Shown one piece after another: positions 34,232 through 41,657 of a stretch of 64,000 nt of DNA. Numbering within the stretch: position 1 is the stretch's first letter; every line of letters starts with the position of its first letter. The position numbers were made by a program, and so were the translations under genes. This stretch comes from Paenibacillus oryzisoli (GTDB taxonomy: Bacteria; Bacillota; Bacilli; Paenibacillales; NBRC-103111). The notes beneath the pieces are model-generated. The model was not told where the DNA came from. It made no database searches and saw only the letters and a list, made by a program, of their open reading frames with translations. The stretch spans positions 62,001 through 126,000 of the forward strand of contig NZ_LYPB01000065.1 of NCBI RefSeq assembly GCF_001653565.1, in the 5' to 3' direction.

Positions 34232-34425
34232 CCTCAAATACCTCCATTTTCCATTTGTATCCATATAGTATAACGGTTAATGAGCGGCTGGGAAAGTTCT
34301 GTGGTAACCGCATCTGCTTTTCTGGACGATTCCCCATATTTTTGGGACGGGAGCCCAAGCAACATAGGTGCAATTGATGCTACGCTGTAGGTAATCTTTC
34401 TATAAAAAGGAGCTGCCTACACACA

Positions 34426-35493
34426 ATGAATTCGACATATGCAAATCACGCACATCAGATATGGCAAGCAATGATAAAGGATCATTCGGGCGAATGGGGA
34501 ATGGACATCCATCACTGGGACTGGGTGCCTGGTGTTGGCGTAATTGCCATGCTTGAGTACTACGAAGCCACTCGTAATCCTGAAATATTAGCCTATTTAC
34601 AGGAATGGGTGGGGCAGAACTGCGAGAAAGCGAAAGGAACGAAGGTGATCAATGCGATCGCTCCTTATGCCATTTTTCCAGCTTTATATCAAATAACGAA
34701 TGACACTTGGTTCCGAGACGAAGCCGTTCGGATAGCTGAGTGGCTGATTAAGGACACGCCGCGAACGCGAGAGAATGCCTTTGAGCATACAGTCACGGAA
34801 AATGTGGCTTTCCCTGAGCAGGTGTGGGCAGATACGATTTATATGGCGGTGTTGTGCCTAGCACGCACAGCGTCGTTAGTGGGCAGTACCGTGTATGCGG
34901 AGGAAGCGTTGGAACAAGTGCTAATCCATCTTCGTCTGTTGCAGGATGAGGAGACGAATGTCCTATTCCACGGTTGGAATTGCGGGTCCGGTGATCATAT
35001 GTCAGCGGCACGCTGGACGAGAGCGAATGCCTGGATCGCTGCAGGTATTCCAATGATCGTGAAGGAAATTGATCAGCTTGTTGCTATTCCGGAAGAGCTT
35101 AAGGAACGATACGGACGCTTAATGGCAGGGCTGCTTGCCTATCAACAAGAGGACGGACTCTGGAGCACGGTGATGGATCAACCCCATTTTTATCGGGAAG
35201 TGTCGGGAAGTGCGGGGATTGCTTATGGTCTGTTGCAAGGTATGGAGATGGGATTAATTCCTTCTAAGGATGAAACATTTGCCGCAGTGGAGCTAGTATT
35301 TCGCGCGATTGTCCCTTATATGACGGAGGAGGGGATTGTGAAGGGGGTATCTGGCGGGACGCCTGTGATGCCAACTATTCAGGCTTATCAAGATGATATT
35401 CCAACGTATCCAACATTATATGGACAAGGTTTAGTGTTGATGCTTTTGGCCAAAGTAGGTCAGGTGGAGAAGATGAATCATGAACAGAGATGA
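34426..35493 (+). CDS. Glycoside hydrolase family 88/105 protein, unsaturated rhamnogalacturonyl hydrolase-like
   Basis: The 355-residue cytoplasmic enzyme has an alpha/alpha barrel and lacks a signal peptide. Diagnostic stretches are QVWADTIYMAVLCLART (catalytic Asp about residue 136), NVLFHGWNCGSG (His and Trp), SAARWTRANAW (R196-W197 ... N201) and REVSGSAGIAYGLLQGM. GH105 enzymes hydrolyse the unsaturated uronic acid end left by polysaccharide lyases, for example YteR in B. subtilis. AAAGGAGC lies 13 bp before the ATG. The next gene overlaps by 14 bp, so both probably act on the same substrate. No lyase or transporter is adjacent, so the exact polysaccharide is open. Confidence 0.85.
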   Translation: MNSTYANHAHQIWQAMIKDHSGEWGMDIHHWDWVPGVGVIAMLEYYEATRNPEILAYLQEWVGQNCEKAKGTKVINAIAPYAIFPALYQITNDTWFRDEAVRIAEWLIKDTPRTRENAFEHTVTENVAFPEQVWADTIYMAVLCLARTASLVGSTVYAEEALEQVLIHLRLLQDEETNVLFHGWNCGSGDHMSAARWTRANAWIAAGIPMIVKEIDQLVAIPEELKERYGRLMAGLLAYQQEDGLWSTVMDQPHFYREVSGSAGIAYGLLQGMEMGLIPSKDETFAAVELVFRAIVPYMTEEGIVKGVSGGTPVMPTIQAYQDDIPTYPTLYGQGLVLMLLAKVGQVEKMNHEQR

Positions 35494-37159
35494 ACGATTG
35501 CGAGCTATTCAAACAAGTGAGAAGCAGTATCATGGAGATGTCAAATTAATTCGAACACCGCTCACATCGACCTATCATACAGCGCTTAAGCCTCAGACGC
35601 ACCCTTATGTATACGCGCTGTATCCTTCCACTTGTTATGCGTATGATTTGCTTTGTTATGGTGGAGAAGCCTTTACGCAAAGAGCCGCAGAGATTCTAGA
35701 GGTTGTCATAGCTCAACAGGATAAAGATGCAAGTAGTGAATCGTATGGGATTTGGCCTTACTTTTTCGAAGAATCATTGGAAGCCATGGATCGTCCAGAC
35801 TGGAACATGGCAGATTTTCACGGGAAGAAATTAGTGCTTATTTTGAAAAATTACCGGGATTCTCTTTCTGAGGCATTACTTGGACAGATTCGGGAAGCGA
35901 TTTATCACGCCTGCCAAGCGATTATCCGGCGAGATGTGGGGCCGCATTATACGAACATTGCGCTTATGGGCGCTTTTGTAACGCTGGTCGGCGGCGAAGT
36001 GCTGGGCGATCCTGAGATTCGCAGCTACGGCGAACAGCGTCTGAAGCGATTCCATGCATTTACGTCAGGGATCGGCACATTTAGTGAGTATAACAGTCCT
36101 TGTTATTCGCCAATTGCGATTGAAGAATTGGATAGCATATATCAAGAATCGACGACAAGTGCTGCCGTAACGCTTGCTGAGCAATTGTTAGACATTGCTT
36201 GGGGGATGATCGCGAAGCATTTCCACCCCGCGACTGGGGAATGGGGAGGTCCATTCAGTCGGACGTATTACACATTGATGACGGATCGAGAGAAGCATTT
36301 CCTGGGAAATGCGCTTCGGGGAGACTCGTCTGACATACGTTGCCCTGAGAAGTACCACGCTTATTTTAGCTCAAATGAAGAAAGGTATTTCATTGAGCCA
36401 ACGATGATGGCAGCAGAAACCGGCTTTCAGAACTACGCGACGACGTATCAAAATGAGAAACTTTCGCTCGGAAGCTACACGATCGGCAGCATGTGGAATC
36501 AACGCCGCAACTTGCTAGGCTTCGTGGACCTTGGCGGGAAGAGAGCATTCATACAGCTGCAATTTCTGAAGGATGGGAAGGACTTCTGTTCCGCGATTTA
36601 TACGGGTGTGCAGTCACATAAGCAGGTGCTGTTTGCTTTCAATTTGGCGACAGATAATGGGGCGTGGCATCAGGAGTTAGATGTCATCAACGGCAAGTTC
36701 CAAGCGGAGGATTTGCGGATTCGCCTGCTGATTGGCGGTGATATCGATGAGCTCGATCTGCCTTCTGCTGAGGAAGGTAAATGTCTGACAATGATGCTCG
36801 GAGATACGCCGCTTCGGATAGAAGCTGTGCTGGAGGAGTCGGATTACGGCGCACTTGAGGTGGCAGTGGAGCGTCGTGATGATGAGCTTCATTTGGATTT
36901 TGTCATCTATGCGGGTGAGGAGAAGGCTTTTGATTTCCATGCCATCCAGAAAGCTGTATGGATCTTCACGTTGACCCTTGATGAGGGGCCGTTTCCGGAG
37001 GTTAATATTCAGCTGGAGGCAAATTCTGTGACAACTACAATAGGTGATCGTGAGAAGCAGATGTCAATTACGGTGCCGACAGCACCGGGGAAAACGTTGG
37101 ATTTCTATCGTAACAATCGGGTGGGGCTGCCGCGAAATTTGATGGAACACCTACGATAA
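35480..37159 (+). CDS. Alpha-toroid (heparinase II/III-like?) protein of unknown function, overlaps GH105 gene
   Basis: The 559-residue protein starts inside the GH105 gene (14-bp overlap, GGTGGAG upstream), a sign of translational coupling. The first half is helical with repeated aromatic and acidic patches (YALYPSTCYAYDLLCYGGEAF, GIWPYFFEESLE, NMADFHGKKLVL, HYTNIALMGAF, FSEYNSPCYSPIAIEEL), as in an alpha/alpha toroid. The second half is beta-rich. This two-part build recalls heparinase II/III-like or related polysaccharide enzymes, but I could not identify a catalytic set. No signal peptide is seen, so it should act in the cytoplasm on oligosaccharides together with the GH105 enzyme. Confidence 0.55.
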   Translation: MNRDERLRAIQTSEKQYHGDVKLIRTPLTSTYHTALKPQTHPYVYALYPSTCYAYDLLCYGGEAFTQRAAEILEVVIAQQDKDASSESYGIWPYFFEESLEAMDRPDWNMADFHGKKLVLILKNYRDSLSEALLGQIREAIYHACQAIIRRDVGPHYTNIALMGAFVTLVGGEVLGDPEIRSYGEQRLKRFHAFTSGIGTFSEYNSPCYSPIAIEELDSIYQESTTSAAVTLAEQLLDIAWGMIAKHFHPATGEWGGPFSRTYYTLMTDREKHFLGNALRGDSSDIRCPEKYHAYFSSNEERYFIEPTMMAAETGFQNYATTYQNEKLSLGSYTIGSMWNQRRNLLGFVDLGGKRAFIQLQFLKDGKDFCSAIYTGVQSHKQVLFAFNLATDNGAWHQELDVINGKFQAEDLRIRLLIGGDIDELDLPSAEEGKCLTMMLGDTPLRIEAVLEESDYGALEVAVERRDDELHLDFVIYAGEEKAFDFHAIQKAVWIFTLTLDEGPFPEVNIQLEANSVTTTIGDREKQMSITVPTAPGKTLDFYRNNRVGLPRNLMEHLR

Positions 37160-37171
37160 GTAGTGCTGGTT

Positions 37172-37203
37172 AAGAGGTGCAGGATTTTTCTGCTCCTCTT
37201 TTT
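37172..37203 (+). terminator. Terminator of the GH105 operon
   Basis: AAGAGG-T-GCAG ... CTGC-T-CCTCTT with loop GATTTTT is followed by T5. It stands 13 bp after the stop. Confidence 0.75.
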
Positions 37204-37218
37204 GCCGATCACAAATTT

Positions 37219-37403
37219 TAACTGGAAAATATGAAGTTAATTTCTTCCAAATCGGGTTCAAATCTATAATAGATGGATTTTATGCAGGTAATCTAGCCGA
37301 TTTTGGCGATACTGGAGCATTTGGTCAGAAATAGCTACAGGAAATCCAGTTATTTTCCAATCCTAGTGGATTTAGATGAAATTAGCTACATAAAATCCAG
37401 TTA
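37219..37403. repeat. Three copies of the 21-bp dispersed palindrome, family 1
   Basis: The copies are 37219-37239 (reverse), 37332-37352 and 37383-37403 (forward), each 21 bp. They lie at the start of a 559-bp stretch without a gene (37160-37718), which continues with a 40-bp tandem repeat at 37431. A 61-codon open frame through this stretch is not credible because it follows the repeats. Confidence 0.7.
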
Positions 37404-37430
37404 TTTGGCCGAGGCAGCGCGTTGGTGGGA

Positions 37431-37577
37431 GAAGAGTGCAGTATTGTACCGAGTGCGAGTATTAGTAGTGGAAGATGCAGTATTGTAATGGGGAGCGAGT
37501 AGTGGTGTTGGAAGAGTGCAGTATTGTAGCTGGGAGTACGTAGCGGCGGGAAGAGTGTATTGTAGCAGGGATCACGT
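37431..37577. repeat. 40-bp tandem repeat, four units
   Basis: Units begin at 37431, 37471, 37511 and 37550, each opening with GAAGAGTGCAGTATTGTA or a variant (the second lacks one base, the fourth lacks GCAG). The tails are G-rich and vary (for example CGAGTGCGAGTATTAGTAGTG shortened or changed). The spacing of 40, 40 and 39 bp is regular. It lies between the family-1 repeats and the AraC gene. Confidence 0.75.
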
Positions 37578-37718
37578 TATGCTAGGCGGATTATGTTAGA
37601 AAACAAAACATTTGCACGAACATTCGTTCCTGTATCGATGTGCTCCCCATTATGGGGGAGAAGCGGCAACTATAAGCGCTGTGCAGAGCGTTTTGTGCAA
37701 GGGGTGAGGGGAGTATAG

Positions 37719-38612
37719 TTAGTCAGGCTTCACAAGTCGTTTAAAAGCTTCAACCCGGTACTGCTTTGGCGTCAAGCCAGTTTCCTTTTTGAACACGTGG
37801 AAGAAATGCGACATGTCGCCAAACCCAACAGTAGATGAAATCTCTGAGATGGCGAGATCGCTCTCCATCAGCAGCCGCTTCGCTTTATTCAACCGATACT
37901 CGATGAGGAACTGTTTAATGGTAGTGCCAGTGGTCTCTTTAAATAAGGTGAAAAGCTGCGACCGCGAGACTGGGAATCGTGACACAAGATCTTCAATTAA
38001 CAAGGGTTCTTGATGATGACCAATTAAGTAAGAAAGCACATCGCTAATGAGGTGCTGATCACCAGTATGTTTCAGGGTATGTTCGTCTTGCAGGCCAATT
38101 ACGATCAGGAATAGATCGGCAATGGATCTCAGCACTGCCAGCTCATAGCCCACTTCTTGCCCCACGAGGGACTGAGTCAGCTCCGCGAACAACGTCTGAA
38201 CACGATCAAGCTGCTGGGTATTCAGGAAAAAGTGGTTGGAATCCGGATGACGCTCAGCAAGCAGTCGAGTGATCGAAAGGTCCGACATTTTGCAAATGGT
38301 ATGCAATTGTTCTAAATATGACTCATCAATAGAAAAGACATAACGATGAAATTCTGTGCAATGTCCATGGTACGATCGATGAATGACATTCGGATGAATA
38401 ATGGTAAGGCTGCCCGCGTGTAGTGGGTAAATGCGATCACCTACGAGATAGGTGCCAGTTCCCTGCAAAACCAGATAGATCTCGTATCCGTTATGAGAAT
38501 GCAGTAGTTGCTGCTCGAGCGGGATTGTCCGAAATTCACAGTGAACGGGATAGGTAGCCAGAAAATGATTCGTATAATCATCGATAGCAAAGCTTACCGG
38601 TTCATTGCCCAT
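37719..38612 (-). CDS. AraC-family transcriptional regulator
   Basis: The 297-residue regulator has an N-terminal cupin-like sensing domain (HSHNGYEIYLVLQGTGTYLVGDRIYPLHAGSLTIIHPNVIH, about residues 33-75) and a C-terminal double helix-turn-helix (SRSQLFTLFKETTGTTIKQF ... ISSTVGFGDMSHFFHVFKKETGLTPKQYR). Such proteins usually bind a sugar. It starts 2 bp after the CorA stop on the same strand. The nearest site-like AAGG touches the start codon, so translation may be coupled to CorA or begin slightly later. The target genes cannot be inferred from the sequence alone; the sugar isomerase at 39655 is the nearest metabolic gene. Confidence 0.85.
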   Translation of the reverse strand: MGNEPVSFAIDDYTNHFLATYPVHCEFRTIPLEQQLLHSHNGYEIYLVLQGTGTYLVGDRIYPLHAGSLTIIHPNVIHRSYHGHCTEFHRYVFSIDESYLEQLHTICKMSDLSITRLLAERHPDSNHFFLNTQQLDRVQTLFAELTQSLVGQEVGYELAVLRSIADLFLIVIGLQDEHTLKHTGDQHLISDVLSYLIGHHQEPLLIEDLVSRFPVSRSQLFTLFKETTGTTIKQFLIEYRLNKAKRLLMESDLAISEISSTVGFGDMSHFFHVFKKETGLTPKQYRVEAFKRLVKPD

Positions 38613-38614
38613 CC

Positions 38615-39565
38615 TTATTTAAACCAGCCCTTCTTCTGGAACCAGGCGAACATGCCTATGCCGATCCCAATCATAATCGCGAGTATGGCGAAATATCCCC
38701 AATGCCATTCTAATTCAGGCATGTAAGTAAAATTCATCCCATACAGCCCAGCAATAAACGTCAAAGGCATGAAAATCGTCGTAATGACCGTCAATGTTTT
38801 CATAATATTATTCATTCGATTGGCGTTGAGCGAGATAAAGCTATCTCGAATATCTGCTGTAATCTCACGGTTCGAGTCTACCATTTCAGAGAGCTTGAGT
38901 AGATGATCATGAATATCCGTGAAGAAAACGAGATGCTCACGCACCTGTTCAATACGATCTGAACTAATGATTCGATACAGCAGATCACGCATCGGAACGA
39001 TGGTACGTCGTAATTGCAACAGCTGGGAACGAATTTCAAAAACTTGAGTCATCAACACATCAATGCTTTCGGCATTCATTTTGTTCTCCATATCATCCAG
39101 CAGGTCCTCAATTTGATAGACACTAGGGAAATACTGATCGACAAGATTGTCTAGAATTAAGTACGCGGCATAGATCTGCCCTTGATTTCGCAAACTTTCT
39201 TGCTGGGACACGCGGGTCCAAGCATCTTCAATTTCTCTGGACTGATGCAAATGGAAAGTTACAATATAGTTGCTCCCAAGGTACATATCGACCTCTTCCG
39301 CATCCAACGTTTTCGCATTAAGGGCGTGCATGACGAAGAAATGAACATTGTGATAATGATCGATTTTCGGTCGTTGCAAGAAATGAAAACAATCCTCGAT
39401 GGTGAGGGGGTGAAAGTGGAAATGATCCCTCAGGTTGGAGGCTTCTTGTTCATCAGGATTATAGAAATCAACCCAGTACCACCGAATCGTTGGGTCTGAT
39501 AATTCCTCAAGAGGAAGATCGTGAATAACAGCATAATCGGTTGTAACGGCAAGCGTTCGTATCAT
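38615..39565 (-). CDS. corA: CorA-family magnesium/divalent cation transporter
   Basis: This 316-residue channel has the long cytoplasmic N-terminal funnel with coiled coils and two C-terminal membrane helices. The selectivity motif is GMN in LYGMNFTYMPELEW, and the tail ends in basic residues (FQKKGWFK). Family members form pentamers that let in magnesium and sometimes cobalt or nickel. It is the first gene of a short minus-strand unit with the AraC regulator 2 bp downstream, an uncommon pairing. The promoter lies in the 89-bp gap shared with the divergent isomerase gene. Confidence 0.9.
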   Translation of the reverse strand: MIRTLAVTTDYAVIHDLPLEELSDPTIRWYWVDFYNPDEQEASNLRDHFHFHPLTIEDCFHFLQRPKIDHYHNVHFFVMHALNAKTLDAEEVDMYLGSNYIVTFHLHQSREIEDAWTRVSQQESLRNQGQIYAAYLILDNLVDQYFPSVYQIEDLLDDMENKMNAESIDVLMTQVFEIRSQLLQLRRTIVPMRDLLYRIISSDRIEQVREHLVFFTDIHDHLLKLSEMVDSNREITADIRDSFISLNANRMNNIMKTLTVITTIFMPLTFIAGLYGMNFTYMPELEWHWGYFAILAIMIGIGIGMFAWFQKKGWFK

Positions 39566-39654
39566 ATAGGGCTCCTAGCAGATCATTTTATCATAGGCAT
39601 TTGCTTCATTTTACCATACAATGGAGAAAGATTAGAATGGAAAGAGGGATTGGG

Positions 39655-40401
39655 ATGAAGCTCTCCGTTTGTATGGATGCGCTCTATAGGGGGCGTGATT
39701 TTAGGGAAAGTGTGAATGAACTGAAAGAGATTGGTTACGATACAATTGAGTTCTGGTCCTGGTGGCAAAAGGATATTGACGTCGTCGCGGACGCCGTAGC
39801 TGAAGCAGGGGTTTCGATTTCGACGTTTTGCACGAAGTTCGCGAGCCTAGTAGATCCATCTCAGCGTAGTGTCTATCTTGAGGGACTCATCGAATCGATA
39901 GCTGTTGCGAAGCGTTTGAATTGCACCAAGCTCATTACCCAAGTCGGACAAGAACGCGAAGGCGTGTCAAGAGAAGAACAGACACAATCACTGATGGAGG
40001 GGCTGCAGGCGTGTGTGCCTATTTTGGAAAAAGAGGGCATAACGCTGCTCATTGAACCACTGAATACACGCGTTAATCATCAAGGATATTTCTTGGCTTC
40101 TTCGGAAGAGGCTTTCCATATCATTAAACAAATAGACAGTCCGTATGTGAAGGTCTTGTTCGATATCTACCATCAACAAATTACCGAAGGACATGTAATC
40201 GCTAATATTCGTGAGAATATCGCATGGATCGGCCATTTTCATGCTGCCGGCAATCCAGGTAGACATGAGCTCGACAATGGTGAACTGAATTATGATCAAA
40301 TCTTCAAAGCTATTGATGAGACCGGTTTTGAGGGGTACATGGGGCTAGAGTATTTCCCGTTGGAGGCACCGGGGGTTGGGCTTCGCAAGCTGCTGAAGTG
40401 A
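39655..40401 (+). CDS. Hydroxypyruvate isomerase-like sugar isomerase (TIM barrel)
   Basis: The 248-residue AP-endonuclease-2-like TIM barrel contains the usual metal and substrate blocks: LIEPLNTRVNHQGYFL, VKVLFDIYHQQITEGHV, IGHFHAAGNPGRHELDNGELNY and GYMGLEYFP. These match Hyi-type isomerases, which interconvert hydroxypyruvate and tartronate semialdehyde; related proteins act on other keto-sugars. The start is ATG 39655, with AGAGGGA upstream; an earlier in-frame codon at 39601 adds an unlike leader. It is divergent from corA and followed 42 bp later by the second small-RNA-like unit. Confidence 0.8.
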   Translation: MKLSVCMDALYRGRDFRESVNELKEIGYDTIEFWSWWQKDIDVVADAVAEAGVSISTFCTKFASLVDPSQRSVYLEGLIESIAVAKRLNCTKLITQVGQEREGVSREEQTQSLMEGLQACVPILEKEGITLLIEPLNTRVNHQGYFLASSEEAFHIIKQIDSPYVKVLFDIYHQQITEGHVIANIRENIAWIGHFHAAGNPGRHELDNGELNYDQIFKAIDETGFEGYMGLEYFPLEAPGVGLRKLLK

Positions 40402-40442
40402 GTCTAATAGCGAATGCGGCTGTCCGGTTGGAATACAATATT

Positions 40443-40500
40443 TGTAACACAATTGGAATATTTCTGTTACAGTCCTCTAACATAGAAAGGGTATTATAAT
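40443..40500 (+). promoter_or_regulatory. Promoter with three 11-bp-spaced direct repeats, RNA unit B
   Basis: TGTAAC (40443), TGGAAT (40454) and TGTTAC (40465) are at 11-bp steps, and TATAAT is at 40495-40500. The distance from first repeat to -10 (52 bp) is the same as in unit A at 4500-4557, while the sequence between (GTCCTC at -35) is not conserved. Confidence 0.5.
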
Positions 40501-40505
40501 AAACA

Positions 40506-40565
40506 AGACCCCCCTTTTTTAATATAAACTTTGGACCCAGCCCCGTTGGCTAGGTCCCTTTTTTT
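40506..40565 (+). ncRNA. Candidate small RNA, copy B
   Basis: This is the counterpart of the unit at 4563-4622: GACCCCCC run, U/A-rich linker, stem GGACCCAGCC / GGCTAGGTCC (40533-40542 and 40548-40557) with one mismatch, loop CCGTT and T7. Compared with copy A the outer stem pairs change together. It ends at the stop codon of the convergent 89-residue gene. Confidence 0.5.
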
Positions 40566-40566
40566 C

Positions 40567-40836
40567 TTATGATTGCACACGAAACCGTTGCAACAACAAA
40601 TATCCGCTTGTACTAGTCGTCCTTTTTTGATAAACGATTCTGAAATCGTCCAGTAAACAACTCAATGCCGTGCTAAGTAATCCATTTGTTACTAATGTGA
40701 ATCGACAAGGTTGTGAACTGCCAATTACCCGTGCAGCCGTAATCCTTCGCGGGGAGCCGGCAATCAGAGGATTTCTAGACCAACGGATCAGAACTAAATC
40801 AGGTTGACGAACAGCTTTTACTTTTACACAAGCCAT
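40567..40836 (-). CDS. Small hypothetical protein
   Basis: The start is ATG 40836, with GAGGTGAT five bases upstream; the frame opens further upstream at 40863 but without a site. The 89-residue product is basic, with the pattern MACVKVKAVRQPDLVLIRWSR at its start and an Arg/Ser-rich middle, and no membrane segment. I do not recognise the family. It is convergent with the RNA-like unit B, whose T-tract touches its stop codon. Confidence 0.5.
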   Translation of the reverse strand: MACVKVKAVRQPDLVLIRWSRNPLIAGSPRRITAARVIGSSQPCRFTLVTNGLLSTALSCLLDDFRIVYQKRTTSTSGYLLLQRFRVQS

Positions 40837-40993
40837 TCCAATCACCTCGTTTCTAGTTAGCATCTGTAACTATATATAGAATGCATGCTAGATTGACTGT
40901 GTGCGGGACAAGGGCGGAAATCGGAACAATTGATAAATTCTCTGCAAGTTGGATACGATAATCTGAATGCATATAGTTGGAGGAGGATACAGG

Positions 40994-41356
40994 GTGAGTG
41001 GAACAACGCTATACGAAAAGTTAGGTGGAGAAGATGCCATTACGGCCGTAGTGGATTACTTCTATCAACTAGTTTTGGCGGATGAGACCGTCAATCAGTT
41101 TTTTAACAATACGGATATGGAAAAGCAACGTAAGCATCAGGCGAAATTTTTTAGTTTTGCATTAGGGGGACCGAATCAGTACACCGGGGCATCCATGGCT
41201 AAGGCACATGCAGGGATGAATCTGCAGGAAGAGCATTTCAAGGCGATTGCGACGCATCTTCATGATGCGCTAGCTCATTTTGGTGTAGGAGCAGATGAAA
41301 TCAATCAAGTATTGGCGAAGGTGTTAACGTTGAAGGACGATATTTTACATAAATAA
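40994..41356 (+). CDS. Truncated haemoglobin, group I (GlbN-like)
   Basis: This 120-residue protein has the short 2-over-2 globin pattern: TLYEKLGGEDAITAVVDYFYQLV (with the B10 Tyr region), KQRKHQAKFFSFALGGP, the YTGASMAKAHAGMNLQEEHF block that includes the proximal His (in EEHF), and the C-terminal helix. These proteins bind oxygen or nitric oxide and often protect from nitrosative stress. GTG 40994 follows GGAGGAGG by about eight bases; ATG 40967 lies before that site. It is a single gene followed by a terminator. Confidence 0.88.
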   Translation: MSGTTLYEKLGGEDAITAVVDYFYQLVLADETVNQFFNNTDMEKQRKHQAKFFSFALGGPNQYTGASMAKAHAGMNLQEEHFKAIATHLHDALAHFGVGADEINQVLAKVLTLKDDILHK

Positions 41357-41360
41357 GTTA

Positions 41361-41411
41361 AAAAAAGAGGGTCCCCATCCACCAATGAAGTGGTTGAGAA
41401 TCCTCTTTTTT
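41361..41411 (+). terminator. Terminator after the truncated haemoglobin gene
   Basis: AAAAAAGAGG ... CCTCTTTTTT outer stem with an inner CCACC / TGGTTG pairing. Confidence 0.75.
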
Positions 41412-41507
41412 ATGAGTTAATCGACTTGGGGAAGGTTCGATTCGTCGATATGGCTGTGAAAGATGCATAATGGCATCCTTTTACTTCTAAATGAACCTCG
41501 CTAGTTG

Positions 41508-41641
41508 AAATAAGTGCGAAAGTGCAACTATTTTCGCCAATTCCCCATTTACTGGGTAACGTCCAGTCCAAAAGGTTGCCTTTTTGCACTTATTTACCTC
41601 CGCTGGGCCGTTTTCAGCGAAAATAAGTGACGATTTGCAAC
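41508..41641. repeat. Three copies of a second 21-bp repeat, family 2
   Basis: The copies are 41508-41528 and 41621-41641 (forward) and 41575-41595 (reverse). Each begins AAATAAGTG and ends GCAAC, with variable centre. They fill the approximately 300-bp gap between the haemoglobin gene and the convergent beta-glucuronidase gene. The last copy lies 17 bp from the latter's stop. They share no sequence with family 1. Confidence 0.65.
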
Positions 41642-41657
41642 TCTCCCAGCCTTTCCC

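Noticed and set aside
37303..37488. 61-codon plus-strand open frame
   Set aside because: It passes through two 21-bp repeats and the first tandem unit and has no ribosome site.
37431..37577. Possible CRISPR array
   Set aside because: Units are contiguous 40-bp tandem repeats with partly decayed 3' halves, not short repeats with unique spacers of constant length, and no cas genes are present.
4500..40565. Paired units A and B as attachment sites or insertion-sequence ends bounding a large mobile element
   Set aside because: They are in direct orientation 36 kb apart with diverged sequence and intact promoter/terminator structure; no integrase or transposase lies between or near them.
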